Positions 28,358 to 37,442 of a stretch of DNA of 64,000 bases are shown here, piece by piece. The notes under the pieces were generated by a model. It searched no databases. It saw only the letters and a program-made list of their open reading frames with translations, and was not told the origin of the DNA. The DNA comes from Sphingomonas naphthae. GTDB lineage: Bacteria > Pseudomonadota > Alphaproteobacteria > Sphingomonadales > Sphingomonadaceae. Both the position numbers and the translations under genes were made by a program. The stretch lies in NCBI RefSeq assembly GCF_028607085.1, contig NZ_CP117411.1:1364001-1428000 (forward strand), written 5' to 3'. Each line of letters starts with the position of its first letter. Within the stretch, counting starts at the first letter, position 1.

Positions 28358-28836
28358 CAGAAGGGCTGGACGCTAAAGAGTTAAACGCGCTTTCGATCAT
28401 TGCTGCTTGTAATGACGCCGATAAGGTTCGCCGAATGATGTTGAACGCATCTGGCAAGTCGATCGTGGTCGAACAGGCGGCGTTCAACCGGATTATCGAG
28501 ATCGAAGCGCGATCTACCGTGCCGGGAGTTGAACAAGCATGCTGGTCAATGATCCATGCGGTAGAGGAAATTAGACGCCAGCGAACCGGTAAGCGAAAGC
28601 CGATGAACCGCCTGCGACCAAAGATCGAGCGTGATGGTGTCGTCGCTTCTTTGGAATACCTCGCGTTAAACCGTAGTGAAGGATTCCAAGAGGTCTTGGA
28701 TTACAAAAGGCCTGATTTAACCGCTGAGGCAATAGTGCTCGCACATGCTCAGCATTTTTCCGACAAGGCACTGACAGCGGCGGCTGATCGGCTAATTGAG
28801 GCCGGGATTGATCCGCAGGTGTTCAGAACTGTCTAG
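28354..28836 (+). CDS. Low-G+C hypothetical protein
   Basis: 160 residues, GTG start overlapping the ettA stop by four bases and its own stop overlapping the next GTG by one, so translation of the three genes looks coupled. Mostly helical and charged; no motif, signal peptide or membrane segment recognised. G+C is visibly lower than either neighbour: 28 of 60 in 28381-28440 and 33 of 60 in 28441-28500, with many A/T-ending codons. This suggests recent acquisition. The function is unknown. Confidence 0.75.
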   Translation: MTEGLDAKELNALSIIAACNDADKVRRMMLNASGKSIVVEQAAFNRIIEIEARSTVPGVEQACWSMIHAVEEIRRQRTGKRKPMNRLRPKIERDGVVASLEYLALNRSEGFQEVLDYKRPDLTAEAIVLAHAQHFSDKALTAAADRLIEAGIDPQVFRTV

Positions 28837-29300
28837 TGGGTTCCGGTTTTGAAGATGACGGCGCCATCCGCCCCGATCTGGTCGATCGCTGCTACGAACT
28901 GGCGGCGATCGGCTATGGCGAGGGCGGGTGCCCGATCGGGTCCTTGCTGGTGCGGGGCGGCGCGATCATCGGCGAGGGGTGGAACCGGCGGGTCCAGCAG
29001 GGCGATCCGATCGCGCATGGCGAGATGGATGCGCTGCGCAACGCCGGCCGCCAGCCCACCTATCGCGACACGATCCTCTACACCTCGCTCAGCCCCTGCA
29101 TGATGTGCGCGGGCACGATCGTGCAGTTCAAGATCCCGCATGTCGTGGTGCTGGAGAACACCACCTTCGGCGGCAACGAAGGCTTCCTGCGCGAGCACGG
29201 CGTGACGGTCGACGTGCTCGACGATCCGCGCGCCATCGCCCTGATGCGCCGTTTTATCGCCGAGCAACCGGCGCTGTGGAACGAGGATATCGCGGAGTAG
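28836..29300 (+). CDS. Cytosine deaminase, yeast Fcy1-like
   Basis: 154-residue Zn-dependent deaminase of the CDA fold, predicted to convert cytosine to uracil for pyrimidine salvage. The metal site is HGEMDAL (His and catalytic Glu) and SPCMMCAGTI (two Cys). The C-terminal segment FIAEQPALWNEDIAE closely resembles the end of yeast Fcy1, and GGNEGFLREHGVTVDVLDD precedes it, which points to cytosine deaminase rather than TadA or guanine deaminase. GTG start at 28836. Substrate assignment is by resemblance. Confidence 0.82.
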   Translation: MGSGFEDDGAIRPDLVDRCYELAAIGYGEGGCPIGSLLVRGGAIIGEGWNRRVQQGDPIAHGEMDALRNAGRQPTYRDTILYTSLSPCMMCAGTIVQFKIPHVVVLENTTFGGNEGFLREHGVTVDVLDDPRAIALMRRFIAEQPALWNEDIAE

Positions 29301-29310
29301 GGCGAGCGCG

Positions 29311-29880
29311 TCAGTTCAGACCGGTCTCGATCGACAGGCCGGGGATGGTGGCCGCCGCGATCGTCTCGCCGAGCGGCACGATGCACGTCTTGAGATAGGC
29401 ACCGTCCACCGGCGCCCAATGCTGGTGGATTGTCCGGGCGGGCAGGTCCACCACCCAGAACTCCGGCACGCCACCCGCCGCATAGATCGTCGCCTTGCGG
29501 CCGAGATCGAACGCCACGGTCGTGTCGGCGATCTCCACCAGCAGCGCGACCGAGGCGCCGGGCACCGGGCCGTCGCCGATCGGTTCGGATGTCAGGATGA
29601 TATCGGGTTCGGGCAGATCATGGTCGGACAGCGATACGCTGCCCTCCATGCCGACATAGAGGCTGCTGCCGATGGCTTGAAGCGCCAGTCGCAGGCGGAA
29701 GGCGAACTCGCCCTTGGCATACATGTGCGGCCGGTGCTGCGCGTTCATCGTCAGCACCTCGCCATCGATCAATTCGGTCTTGCGGTAACCGGCAAAGGCC
29801 CCCGCCTCGTCGAGCAAGGCGAAGTCGGCGACCCGCAGGCGCATCCGCTTCGGCACGTTGAGGGCAACGACCTCGTTCAT
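29311..29880 (-). CDS. Uma2 family (DUF820) nuclease-fold protein
   Basis: 189 residues with the PD-(D/E)xK-like core of Uma2 proteins: ELIDGEVLTMN, PEPDIILTSEP, LLVEIADTTVAFDLGRKATI YAAGGVPEFWVVD in adjoining segments. The acidic residues and Lys of the nuclease motif are present. Family members are abundant in cyanobacteria and scattered in proteobacteria; the biological role is not established. Single gene, converging on the deaminase. Confidence 0.88.
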   Translation of the reverse strand: MNEVVALNVPKRMRLRVADFALLDEAGAFAGYRKTELIDGEVLTMNAQHRPHMYAKGEFAFRLRLALQAIGSSLYVGMEGSVSLSDHDLPEPDIILTSEPIGDGPVPGASVALLVEIADTTVAFDLGRKATIYAAGGVPEFWVVDLPARTIHQHWAPVDGAYLKTCIVPLGETIAAATIPGLSIETGLN

Positions 29881-29940
29881 GGCGCTCAGCCTATCACAGC
29901 CGGCCGGGCCACGAAAACCCGGCCGGCCGCCGATCGTTCA

Positions 29941-30393
29941 TCAGTAGAACTGCTCGGGCGTCGGGGTCGGGGCCTTGCAGGCGCGCTGGTTGCCGCGCTT
30001 GCAGGCGGCGTCCTGCATCCGCCACGCGACCATCGCGTCGGCATAGGCATTCTGCTGGCGGGCATAGCGTTCGTCCGTCCGAAGCACCGACCGGTCATGC
30101 GCCATCAGCGCGCGCCAATAGGCTTCGCGATCGGCCTCGTACACGGCCTTGGCGTCGATATCGGCGCTGGCGGTCGCCGTCGCGGCGGCGCCGGCCTGGG
30201 CGTTGAGCGTATCGGTGACCGGGCCTTCCTGCGCGTTGATCGCGTCGGTGCGCGGCGAGGGCTTGTCGTAGCCGCGGTCGTAGGGAAGCTCGCGGGTCGG
30301 GCTCGCCGGCGCCGTCGGCAGCGTCTGGGCCGAAGCGGGCAGGGCAGTCGCGCTCGCCAGCAGGGCGGCGATCATCATCGGGGCACGCATCAT
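29941..30393 (-). CDS. Secreted hypothetical protein
   Basis: 150 residues from ATG 30393, supported by GAGGAGAG just upstream. Signal peptide MMRAPMMIAALLASATALPASAQ, cleavage probably after ASA. The mature part is Ala/Arg-rich with YDRGYDKPSPRTDAINAQ and two cysteines (DAACKRGNQRACKAP) that could form a disulfide, ending PTPEQFY. Probably periplasmic. No family recognised. Confidence 0.75.
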   Translation of the reverse strand: MMRAPMMIAALLASATALPASAQTLPTAPASPTRELPYDRGYDKPSPRTDAINAQEGPVTDTLNAQAGAAATATASADIDAKAVYEADREAYWRALMAHDRSVLRTDERYARQQNAYADAMVAWRMQDAACKRGNQRACKAPTPTPEQFY

Positions 30394-30516
30394 CTCTCTC
30401 CTCGGGAAAGCGGATATGGCGGCCCAAACGTGGCGACGCCCCCTCGCGTTCCCGCAACCGACCCGGCAACCGCTGCGCCCGCGGGACGTTGCAGCCCCAT
30501 AACGACGGAGGATGCG

Positions 30517-30771
30517 ATGGACATTTCCAAGGGCGACGTGGTCGAACGGATCGCGCGCGTGCTCGCCGCCCAGCGGCTGAGCGTCAACGCCGGCGGCGAC
30601 ACCCGCTCCGCCGCCAGCGAGGTGGACGGCAGCTGGAGCGCGCACATCCCCGACGCACTGGCGGTGCTGCGAACGCTGCGCGAGCCCGACGAGCGGATGG
30701 CGGCGGCGGGCGATCCGGCGGTGTGGGAACGGATGGTGCTGGCCGCGCTGGCGCAGGAGCCGGTCGTCTAA
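30517..30771 (+). CDS. Small hypothetical protein
   Basis: 84 residues from ATG 30517, with GGAGG five bases upstream. Soluble and helical: SKGDVVERIARVLAAQRLS, then GSWSAHIPDALAVLRTLREP. Upstream is the divergent secreted protein; downstream is a dispersed repeat. The good ribosome site and codon pattern support a real gene. Function unknown. Confidence 0.7.
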   Translation: MDISKGDVVERIARVLAAQRLSVNAGGDTRSAASEVDGSWSAHIPDALAVLRTLREPDERMAAAGDPAVWERMVLAALAQEPVV

Positions 30772-30779
30772 ACCTCGAT

Positions 30780-30848
30780 CGTCATTGCGAGCGCAGCGAA
30801 GCAATCCAGGTTCCGCCGCTGGATTGCTTTGCTGCGCTCGCAAGGACG
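30780..30848. repeat. Palindromic dispersed repeat, family B copy 2
   Basis: Arms 30780-30809 and 30819-30848 repeat those at 16061-16128 with a few differences. Lies between the convergent 84-residue gene and carbonic anhydrase. Confidence 0.85.
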
Positions 30849-30850
30849 GA

Positions 30851-31483
30851 TCAAACCGGCGCGAAAGCCCCGCTTTCCTCGTCCAAAATATGCAGCACGC
30901 CATCGGTTATCGCGAAATAGGCGCCACGCAGGCGCAGCGTCCCCGCCGCCTCGCGTTCCGGGACGATGGGGAAGGAGCGGAGGTTGGCGAGGCTCACCTT
31001 CACGGCCTCCATCTCCATCAGCCGCACCGCGTCCGGCCCGGTGCCGTGCGCCGCCACGATCCGGTCGCGCGCCTCGTCGAGCAGGTCGACCCAATGGGCG
31101 ATGAAGCCGCCCTCCCCGGGTTTCGCGCCCTTGAAGCGCTGGCTCAGCGCCGCCGCCACGCCGCCGCAGGCGCCATGGCCCAGCACGACCACCTCGGGCA
31201 CCTGCAACTGGTTGAGCGCGAATTCCAGCGCGGCGGACACGCCGTGGCGGCTGCCGTCCAGCTCGAACGGCGGCACCAGATTGGCGACGTTGCGTACCAC
31301 GAACATCTCGCCCGGCGCGGTATCGAAGATGATCGAGGGTTCGACCCGGCTGTCCGAGCAGGCGATCACCATTACCTTGGGGCTCTGCCCCTCGGCCAGT
31401 TCCTGCCAGCGCGCGCGTTCCTCGGCCCAGTCGCCCGCGCGGAAGCGGCGATAGCCATCGATCATGCCTGAAAAGTCCGTCAT
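30851..31483 (-). CDS. Beta-carbonic anhydrase
   Basis: 210 residues from ATG 31483. Reversible CO2 hydration. Zinc ligands of the beta class: Cys in [14 protein letters not shown] (with the Asp-Arg dyad), His and Cys in [12 protein letters not shown]. The rest of the domain is typical ([31 protein letters not shown]). Cytoplasmic. Divergent from lipA with ~70 bp between starts. Confidence 0.95.
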   Translation of the reverse strand: MTDFSGMIDGYRRFRAGDWAEERARWQELAEGQSPKVMVIACSDSRVEPSIIFDTAPGEMFVVRNVANLVPPFELDGSRHGVSAALEFALNQLQVPEVVVLGHGACGGVAAALSQRFKGAKPGEGGFIAHWVDLLDEARDRIVAAHGTGPDAVRLMEMEAVKVSLANLRSFPIVPEREAAGTLRLRGAYFAITDGVLHILDEESGAFAPV

Positions 31484-31550
31484 GGGGAGAAGCCTAAACC
31501 CTGTCGCCGGGGGGTGGCAAGCGGGCGCGGGGATCGCTATCTCCACCGCC

Positions 31551-32504
31551 ATGACCGAACCCGTCGCTCCGCTCCCGACTCCGACCCCGCGCGAACCGCG
31601 CATCCGCAAGCCGGACTGGATTCGCGTGAAAGCCCCCGGCGGCACCGCCTTCGCCGAGACGAAATCGCTGATGCGCAGCCTGAATCTGGCTACCGTGTGC
31701 GAGGAGGCGGCCTGCCCTAATATCGGCGAATGCTGGAGCAAGAAGCACGCCACGGTGATGATCCTGGGCGACACCTGCACCCGCGCCTGCGCCTTCTGCA
31801 ACGTGAAGACCGGCATGCCGCGCGCGGTGGACCTGAAGGAGCCGCAGCATGTGGCCGATGCGGCCGCCGCGATGGGGCTCCAGCATATCGTGGTCACATC
31901 GGTCGATCGCGACGATCTGAAGGACGGCGGCGCCAGCCAGTTCGTCAAGGTGATCGATGCGCTGCGCCGCACGACGCCCAACACCACGATCGAGATCCTG
32001 ACCCCCGATTTCCGCAATAAGGCCGATGCCGCCGTCGAGGCGATCGTCGCCGCCCGGCCGGACGTCTACAATCACAATCTGGAAACCGTCCCGAGGCTCT
32101 ATTCCACCATCCGGCCGGGCGCGCGTTATTATGCGTCGCTGCGCCTGCTGGAGACGGTGAAGCGCCTCGATCCGTCGATCTTCACCAAGTCCGGCGTGAT
32201 GGTCGGCCTGGGCGAGGAGCGGCTGGAGGTGCATCAGGTGATGGACGACATGCGCTCGGCCGGCATCGATTTCCTGACAGTCGGCCAATATCTCCAGCCG
32301 ACGCCGAAGCACGCCAAGGTGATGGATTTCGTGACGCCGCAGGCATTCGACGCCTACGCCTCGATCGCGCGCGCCAAGGGCTTCCTGCTGGTCGCGTCGA
32401 GCCCGCTGACCCGTTCCAGCTACCACGCCGATTCGGACTTCGCGAAGCTGCGTGTCGCGCGCGAGAAGCAACTCGGCCGGGTGACGGCGGTGGCGGCGGA
32501 GTAG
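31551..32504 (+). CDS. lipA: Lipoyl synthase
   Basis: Radical SAM enzyme inserting two sulfurs into octanoyl-lipoyl domains. 317 residues from ATG 31551; an upstream in-frame start at 31464 lies in the carbonic anhydrase region and is unlikely. The auxiliary cluster motif [12 protein letters not shown] and the radical SAM cluster motif [10 protein letters not shown] are both intact, and the C-terminal [10 protein letters not shown] holds the conserved RSSY serine ligand. Followed by a palindromic repeat and then the Coq10-like gene. Confidence 0.97.
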   Translation: MTEPVAPLPTPTPREPRIRKPDWIRVKAPGGTAFAETKSLMRSLNLATVCEEAACPNIGECWSKKHATVMILGDTCTRACAFCNVKTGMPRAVDLKEPQHVADAAAAMGLQHIVVTSVDRDDLKDGGASQFVKVIDALRRTTPNTTIEILTPDFRNKADAAVEAIVAARPDVYNHNLETVPRLYSTIRPGARYYASLRLLETVKRLDPSIFTKSGVMVGLGEERLEVHQVMDDMRSAGIDFLTVGQYLQPTPKHAKVMDFVTPQAFDAYASIARAKGFLLVASSPLTRSSYHADSDFAKLRVAREKQLGRVTAVAAE

Positions 32505-32529
32505 GGGGTTGGGACTGCCCATTTCCCAT

Positions 32530-32613
32530 CCGTTCGTCCCGAGCGAAGTCGAGGGACGGGAGGCTGGACGCGGCGCGCGGGGCACATCCCTCGACTTCGC
32601 TCGGGACGAACGG
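32530..32613. repeat. Palindromic dispersed repeat, family A copy 2
   Basis: Perfect inverted arms of 27 bases, 32530-32556 and 32587-32613 (left starts CCGTTCGTCCCGAGCG), between lipA and the Coq10-like gene on the same strand. Confidence 0.9.
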
Positions 32614-32635
32614 TGTGTGGGGGGAGAGGTGTAAC

Positions 32636-33112
32636 ATGCCCCGCCACAGCGAAATCCGCCATCTGCCCTACACCCCCGAACAGATGTACGATCTGGTCGC
32701 GGATGTCGCCAGCTACGCCAAATTCCTGCCCTGGGTCGCCGCCGTCCGCGTGCGATCGGATAGCGAGACCGAGATGGTCGCCGATCTCGTCGTCGGCTTT
32801 TCCGCCCTGCGCGAGAAATTCACCTCGAAGATCGAGAAGCACCGGCCGGACAGCGTCCATGTCGAATATGTCGATGGCCCGCTGAAATTCCTGCACAACG
32901 ACTGGAAGTTCCGGCCCGACGAGGCGGGCGGCTGCTTCGTCGACTTCCTCGTCGATTTCCAGTTCAAGTCGCGCATCTTCGAGGCGCTGGCCGGCCAGAT
33001 GTTCGACAAGGCGCTGCGCAAGATGATCGGCGCGTTCGAGACGCGCGCCGCCGCGCTTTACGGCAGCGGCGCGCCCGGCATCAGCAGTTCCAGCGCCACC
33101 AGCGCCGCCTGA
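32636..33112 (+). CDS. Coq10/RatA-like START-domain protein
   Basis: 158 residues from ATG 32636 with GGGGAGAGG upstream. SRPBCC/START fold: IRHLPYTPEQMYDLVADVAS YAKFLPWV in adjoining segments, then FSALREKFTSKIE and WKFRPDEAGGCFVDFLVDFQF. In proteobacteria such proteins are annotated as ubiquinone-binding Coq10 homologues or RatA; a respiratory-chain helper is the more likely role. The last 55 bases overlap the 3' end of the convergent pncC gene. Confidence 0.88.
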   Translation: MPRHSEIRHLPYTPEQMYDLVADVASYAKFLPWVAAVRVRSDSETEMVADLVVGFSALREKFTSKIEKHRPDSVHVEYVDGPLKFLHNDWKFRPDEAGGCFVDFLVDFQFKSRIFEALAGQMFDKALRKMIGAFETRAAALYGSGAPGISSSSATSAA

Positions 33113-33570
33113 AGCCGGATCCCGCTGCGGCCCAGATCGCCGAACTGCTTGCGATCGGCATGGATGTCGTCCTCGTGCATCCCGCGCGTCGCGCAGGCGA
33201 ACACCACCGTGCCGACCGGCTTCTTCGCCGTGCCGCCGCCCGGTCCCGCGATGCCGGTGATCGACACCGCCACATCGGCATCGCTCTTGTCGATCGCCCC
33301 GCGCGCCATCGCCCAGGCGGTCGCTTCGGAAACCGATCCGAACGTCTCGATCACGTCGCTGGCGATGCCGAGCAGCTTAACCTTGGCTTCGTTGGAATAG
33401 GTCACGAAGCCCGCGTCCATCACATCGGACGATCCCGCCACCTCGGTCAGCGCGGCGGTGACGAGGCCGCCGGTGCAGCTTTCGGCGACCGCGATCTTGC
33501 GCTTGGCGGCGCGATTGGCATCGATCACGCGGGTCGCGGCGGCGACAAGTTCGTCCGGCAGCAGGGTCAC
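33058..33570 (-). CDS. pncC: CinA C-terminal family nicotinamide-nucleotide amidohydrolase
   Basis: 170 residues from GTG 33570, which overlaps the preceding stop (GTGA) and is preferred over an upstream GTG/ATG frame. Hydrolyses NMN to nicotinate mononucleotide in the pyridine nucleotide cycle. Motifs: IAVAESCTGGLV near the N-terminus, GSSDVMDAGFVTYSNEAK and VSITGIAGPGGGTAKKPVGT. It is the stand-alone C-terminal domain, without the CinA N-domain. Coupled with the secreted protein and ispDF upstream. Confidence 0.9.
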   Translation of the reverse strand: MTLLPDELVAAATRVIDANRAAKRKIAVAESCTGGLVTAALTEVAGSSDVMDAGFVTYSNEAKVKLLGIASDVIETFGSVSEATAWAMARGAIDKSDADVAVSITGIAGPGGGTAKKPVGTVVFACATRGMHEDDIHADRKQFGDLGRSGIRLQAALVALELLMPGAPLP

Positions 33571-34115
33571 GGGCGCTCCTCCGGGCGGCACACTTTCAGG
33601 ACGCCGGCGATGCCGTTGCCCTTGCGGTCGGCGATGGCGACGCCCAGCGCGGCGAGCCGGCCGATGTCGCGCCCCGGCACGGTCGACAGCGATTCGATCA
33701 CCTCGTTGGCCTCGAAACAGGCGTTGGGCTTGATCTTCTCTGCCAGCAGCGAGGCGAGCATCGGCTCGACCAGGAAGCGCAGCGCGTCGCTGTTCATCTC
33801 CGGCGGCATCAGCTGACCCAGCACCTGGCTAAACACCCGCCCGATCACCTTGCGCGCCGTCGGCCAGGCCGCCGCCGCGTCGGGGCGGTAGCGATCGGCC
33901 AGTTGCGGCGCATAGCTCGTCAGATAGGCCGCGCGGGGCAGCACCGGCCCGCACCGCTCGGCCAGCTTCGTCACCACCGAGGGCAAAGCGAAGGTGACCA
34001 GCGCGGCCGCCTCCTGCCGCTCGATACAGCCGAGCTTCAGATTCTGGAGCGCCTGCGCCGAGGCGACGGTGGGCATCGCGACGAGCGCGGCGGCCAGCAG
34101 GGCGCGCCGGATCAT
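33567..34115 (-). CDS. Secreted hypothetical protein
   Basis: 182 residues from ATG 34115, overlapping the ispDF stop (ATGA). Signal peptide [20 protein letters not shown]. The mature part has four cysteines ([30 protein letters not shown]) that may form two disulfides. Mostly helical. Probably periplasmic and cotranscribed with ispDF and pncC. No family recognised. Confidence 0.82.
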   Translation of the reverse strand: MIRRALLAAALVAMPTVASAQALQNLKLGCIERQEAAALVTFALPSVVTKLAERCGPVLPRAAYLTSYAPQLADRYRPDAAAAWPTARKVIGRVFSQVLGQLMPPEMNSDALRFLVEPMLASLLAEKIKPNACFEANEVIESLSTVPGRDIGRLAALGVAIADRKGNGIAGVLKVCRPEERP

Positions 34116-35254
34116 GCCGGCACCCGCACGGTCGCCATCGCCTGGGCGGCGATGCCCTCGCGGCGGCCGGTGAAGCCCAGCCCTTCGGTGGTGGTTGCCT
34201 TGATGCTCACCTGATCCTCCTCGAGCCCGAGCAATGTGCCGATCCGGGAACGGATGGCGGCGCGATGCGGTCCCACCTTGGGCGCTTCGCAGATGATCGT
34301 GACATCGACATGATCGATCACGCCGCCCTTCGCCACGATCAGGTCGCGGGCGTGGGTGAGGAAGCGGTGCGAGGCCGCGCCCTTCCACTGCGGGTCGCTC
34401 GGCGGGAAATGGCTGCCGATATCGCCGTCGCCGATCGTGCCGAGCAGCGCGTCGGTCAGGGCGTGGAGCGCCACGTCGGCATCCGAATGGCCGGCGAGCG
34501 CGGCGCTGTGGGCGATGCGCACACCGCCCAGCCACACATGGTCGCCGGGCGCGAAGGCGTGGACGTCATAGCCCATCGCCGTGCGCGAGCGCATCGCGGC
34601 CGCAAGGCGCGCTTCGGCGGCGGCGAAATCGGCGGTGTGGGTCAGCTTGTCGAGCATCGTGTCTCCCTCGACGGTGGCGACGGCGAGCCCGGCGGCGCGG
34701 GCGACCTGCGCGTCATCGGTGGCGGGGCCGCCGGCCCACGCCCGATGCGCCGCGAGGATCGCGTCGCGGTCGAACCCCTGCGGGGTCTGCACCCGCACCA
34801 GCCCGTCACGCGGCCGCACGTCGCCCAGCAGGCCATCGGCGGCCGCGATCGTATCGACCACCGGCAGCACCGGCACCGCGCCATCATGCGTATCGAGCGC
34901 CGCCAGCAGCCGGTCGATCACGGCCACGGAGAGGAACGGGCGGGCGGCATCGTGGATCAGCACGCGCCCGGCGGGCACAGCCTCCAGTCCGGCGATCACC
35001 GAATCGCGCCGCTCGGCCCCGCCGATCACGGGGGTGGGCATGGTGCGGTCGCCCAGCGCCTCGGCCAGCAGCCCCGACTGCCCCGCGCCGATCACGATCT
35101 GGATGCGGTCGATCGCGGGGTGGGCGGCCAATGCATCGACGGCATGAGCGATCATCGCCTTGCCCGCGATGGTCGCATATTGCTTGGGGGTGCCGAGGCC
35201 GGCGCGCTCGCCGCGACCGGCGGCGACGATCAGCGCGGTGGTGGTCGATGCCAT
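34112..35254 (-). CDS. ispDF: Bifunctional IspD/IspF of the MEP isoprenoid pathway
   Basis: 380 residues combining 2-C-methyl-D-erythritol 4-phosphate cytidylyltransferase (residues ~1-220: [33 protein letters not shown]) and 2-C-methyl-D-erythritol 2,4-cyclodiphosphate synthase (~225-380: [39 protein letters not shown]). The fusion is common in alphaproteobacteria. Divergent from dusB. Confidence 0.96.
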   Translation of the reverse strand: MASTTTALIVAAGRGERAGLGTPKQYATIAGKAMIAHAVDALAAHPAIDRIQIVIGAGQSGLLAEALGDRTMPTPVIGGAERRDSVIAGLEAVPAGRVLIHDAARPFLSVAVIDRLLAALDTHDGAVPVLPVVDTIAAADGLLGDVRPRDGLVRVQTPQGFDRDAILAAHRAWAGGPATDDAQVARAAGLAVATVEGDTMLDKLTHTADFAAAEARLAAAMRSRTAMGYDVHAFAPGDHVWLGGVRIAHSAALAGHSDADVALHALTDALLGTIGDGDIGSHFPPSDPQWKGAASHRFLTHARDLIVAKGGVIDHVDVTIICEAPKVGPHRAAIRSRIGTLLGLEEDQVSIKATTTEGLGFTGRREGIAAQAMATVRVPA

Positions 35255-35346
35255 ATCGGCGCCTTAGCCGCCCGCGCGGGTGCCGTCCATGTTGCGCCGC
35301 TCGCCCAAAAACGGTAGGGGCGTGCCTGTTTTTTAGGCAGAGACTC

Positions 35347-36345
35347 TTGGCACGGCTTTCCCCCATCTCGATCGGCCCCGTCACGGTGCAGACCCCGGTG
35401 ATCCTCGCCCCCATGACCGGGGTGAGCGATCTGCCGTTCCGTCGCGCCGTGCGCCGCTTCGGCTCCGGCCTGAACGTCACCGAGATGATCGCCAGCCAGG
35501 CCGCCATCCGCGAGACGCGCCAATCGGTGCAGAAGGCGATGTGGGATCCCATCGAGGAGCCCGTATCGATGCAGCTCGTCGGCTGCTCGCCGGTGGACAT
35601 GGGCGAGGCGGCGAAGCTGTGCGCCGATCGTGGCGCCGCCATCATCGACATCAACATGGGCTGCCCGGTCCGCAAGGTCGTCAACGGCGACGCGGGTTCG
35701 GCGCTGATGCGCGATCTGCCGCTCGCCACCGCGCTCGTCGCCGCGACGGTGAAGGCGGTGGACGTGCCCGTCACGCTCAAGATGCGGATGGGCTGGTGCC
35801 ACGACAGCCTCAACGCGCCCGAACTGGCGAAGGCGGCCGAGGATATCGGCGTGAAGATGATCACCGTCCACGGCCGCACCCGCAACCAGATGTACAAGGG
35901 CTCGGCCGACTGGGCGTTCGTGCGGCGGGTGAAGGATGCCGTGTCGATCCCGGTGATCGTCAACGGCGATATCTGTTCGATCGAGGATGCCGATACAGCG
36001 CTGGAACAGTCCGGCGCGGACGGGCTGATGATCGGGCGCGGCGCTTATGGCCGGCCGTGGCTGCTCCATCAGGTGATGCGCTGGCTGGAGACCGGCGAGC
36101 GCCGGCCCGATCCCACCCTCGACCAGCAATATGCCGTGATCGTAGCGCATTATCACGAGATGCTCGAAATCTATGGCAGCGAAGTGGGCGTCAACATGGC
36201 GCGCAAGCATCTCGGCTGGTACACCAAGGGCCTGCCCGGATCGGCCGAGTTCCGCCACAAGGTGAACCAGATTCCCGATCACAAGGTCGTCCTCGCCAAC
36301 CTCGCCGAATTCTATCGTCCATGGCTCTCGCGGGCAGCGGCCTGA
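35347..36345 (+). CDS. dusB: tRNA-dihydrouridine synthase, DusB/NifR3 type
   Basis: FMN enzyme reducing uridines in the tRNA D-loop. 332 residues from TTG 35347, preceded by AGGCAGAG; it starts [20 protein letters not shown]. Motifs: [43 protein letters not shown] and [15 protein letters not shown]. Historically named nifR3 because it precedes ntrB, as here; the ntrB start lies inside its last codons. Confidence 0.93.
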   Translation: MARLSPISIGPVTVQTPVILAPMTGVSDLPFRRAVRRFGSGLNVTEMIASQAAIRETRQSVQKAMWDPIEEPVSMQLVGCSPVDMGEAAKLCADRGAAIIDINMGCPVRKVVNGDAGSALMRDLPLATALVAATVKAVDVPVTLKMRMGWCHDSLNAPELAKAAEDIGVKMITVHGRTRNQMYKGSADWAFVRRVKDAVSIPVIVNGDICSIEDADTALEQSGADGLMIGRGAYGRPWLLHQVMRWLETGERRPDPTLDQQYAVIVAHYHEMLEIYGSEVGVNMARKHLGWYTKGLPGSAEFRHKVNQIPDHKVVLANLAEFYRPWLSRAAA

Positions 36346-37442
36346 CCCGCTTCATCCGGCGCGACCTTCGCGAAGAGGGGCGCCTGGGCCTGCCCGAAAT
36401 TTTCGCCGCCCTGCCGACCCCGGTGCTTGCGCTCGATGCGGGCGGGGTGGTGGTGGAGGCCAATCCGGCGGCCGAAACCTATATCAACCTCGCCCGCTCG
36501 GCGATCGTCGGCCAGAATATCGCCGAGCTGATCGGCCACCCGCTCACCTCGGTGTCGAGCGACGCCCGCTTCGTGGCCTATGATCTCGATCTGACCCTGC
36601 CGGGCGACAAGCTCCAGTCGGCCGACCTTTCGGTGGCGCCGCTGCCCGACCGGCCCGGCTGGCGGATGCTCACCATCCATCCCCATCCGCAGGTCACCGT
36701 CCGCACCCGCCGCACCGGCCGCGAGGGCGGCACGCTGGCGGCGGTGGGCGCGGCGGCGCTGCTCGCGCATGAGATCAAGAATCCTTTATCGGGTATCAGG
36801 GGTGCGGCTCAACTCCTTGAAAGTGCGGCAGACGAAGGCTCGCGCGACCTCACCCGGCTGATCCGCGACGAAGTGGATCGGGTGGCCGCGCTGATCGACC
36901 GGATGGAGGGTTTTACCGACAGCCGCGCCATAGCCGTCGAACCGTTCAACATCCACACCGCGCTCTACCATGCCCGCGACGTCGCGATTAAGGGCTTCGC
37001 GCGCGATTTCAGCATTCGTGAACTCTACGATCCATCCCTGCCCCACGTCCTGGGCCATCGCGATTCGCTGGTTCAGGTCGTTATCAACCTGCTCAAGAAC
37101 GCGGTCGAGGCGATGAAGGGCGCGGGGATGGAGACGGGGACTATCACCCTCACCACCGCCTATCGCCACGGCGTGCGCCTGTTGACCGACCAGGGCGATG
37201 GCCGCCGCTCGCTGCCGATCGAACTGTCGGTGTCGGACGAGGGACCGGGCGCCCCGGACTCGATCCGCGACCATCTGTTCGATCCGTTCGTCTCGTCGAA
37301 GCGGTCGTCGGGCGGTCTGGGGCTGGCGCTGGTCGAGAAGCTGATCGCCGATCAGGGCGGCATGGTCGAATATGTCCGCGAGGGGCAGCCGCCACGCACG
37401 ATCTTCCGTGTGCTGCTGCCGCGCGCGGTGCGGGGAGAATGA
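36321..37442 (+). CDS. ntrB: Nitrogen regulation sensor kinase NtrB
   Basis: 373 residues from ATG 36321, inside the 3' end of dusB. An N-terminal PAS domain (residues ~20-130), then the His phosphorylation motif [21 protein letters not shown] box [14 protein letters not shown], and G boxes with VSDEGPGAP and [17 protein letters not shown]. No membrane segment. Phosphorylates or dephosphorylates NtrC under PII control in the known system. Overlaps ntrC by ATGA. Confidence 0.94.
   Translation: MALAGSGLTRFIRRDLREEGRLGLPEIFAALPTPVLALDAGGVVVEANPAAETYINLARSAIVGQNIAELIGHPLTSVSSDARFVAYDLDLTLPGDKLQSADLSVAPLPDRPGWRMLTIHPHPQVTVRTRRTGREGGTLAAVGAAALLAHEIKNPLSGIRGAAQLLESAADEGSRDLTRLIRDEVDRVAALIDRMEGFTDSRAIAVEPFNIHTALYHARDVAIKGFARDFSIRELYDPSLPHVLGHRDSLVQVVINLLKNAVEAMKGAGMETGTITLTTAYRHGVRLLTDQGDGRRSLPIELSVSDEGPGAPDSIRDHLFDPFVSSKRSSGGLGLALVEKLIADQGGMVEYVREGQPPRTIFRVLLPRAVRGE

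Noticed and set aside
35323-35339. TGCCT-GTTTTTT-AGGCA hairpin before dusB, considered as a terminator or regulatory element
   Set aside because: The stem is only five bases with the T run in the loop, so it is neither a standard terminator nor a known operator. It could be chance.
35346-35360. TTGGCACGGC, considered as a sigma-54 promoter
   Set aside because: The -12 TTGC element is missing at the right spacing, and the sequence overlaps the dusB start codon and coding region.
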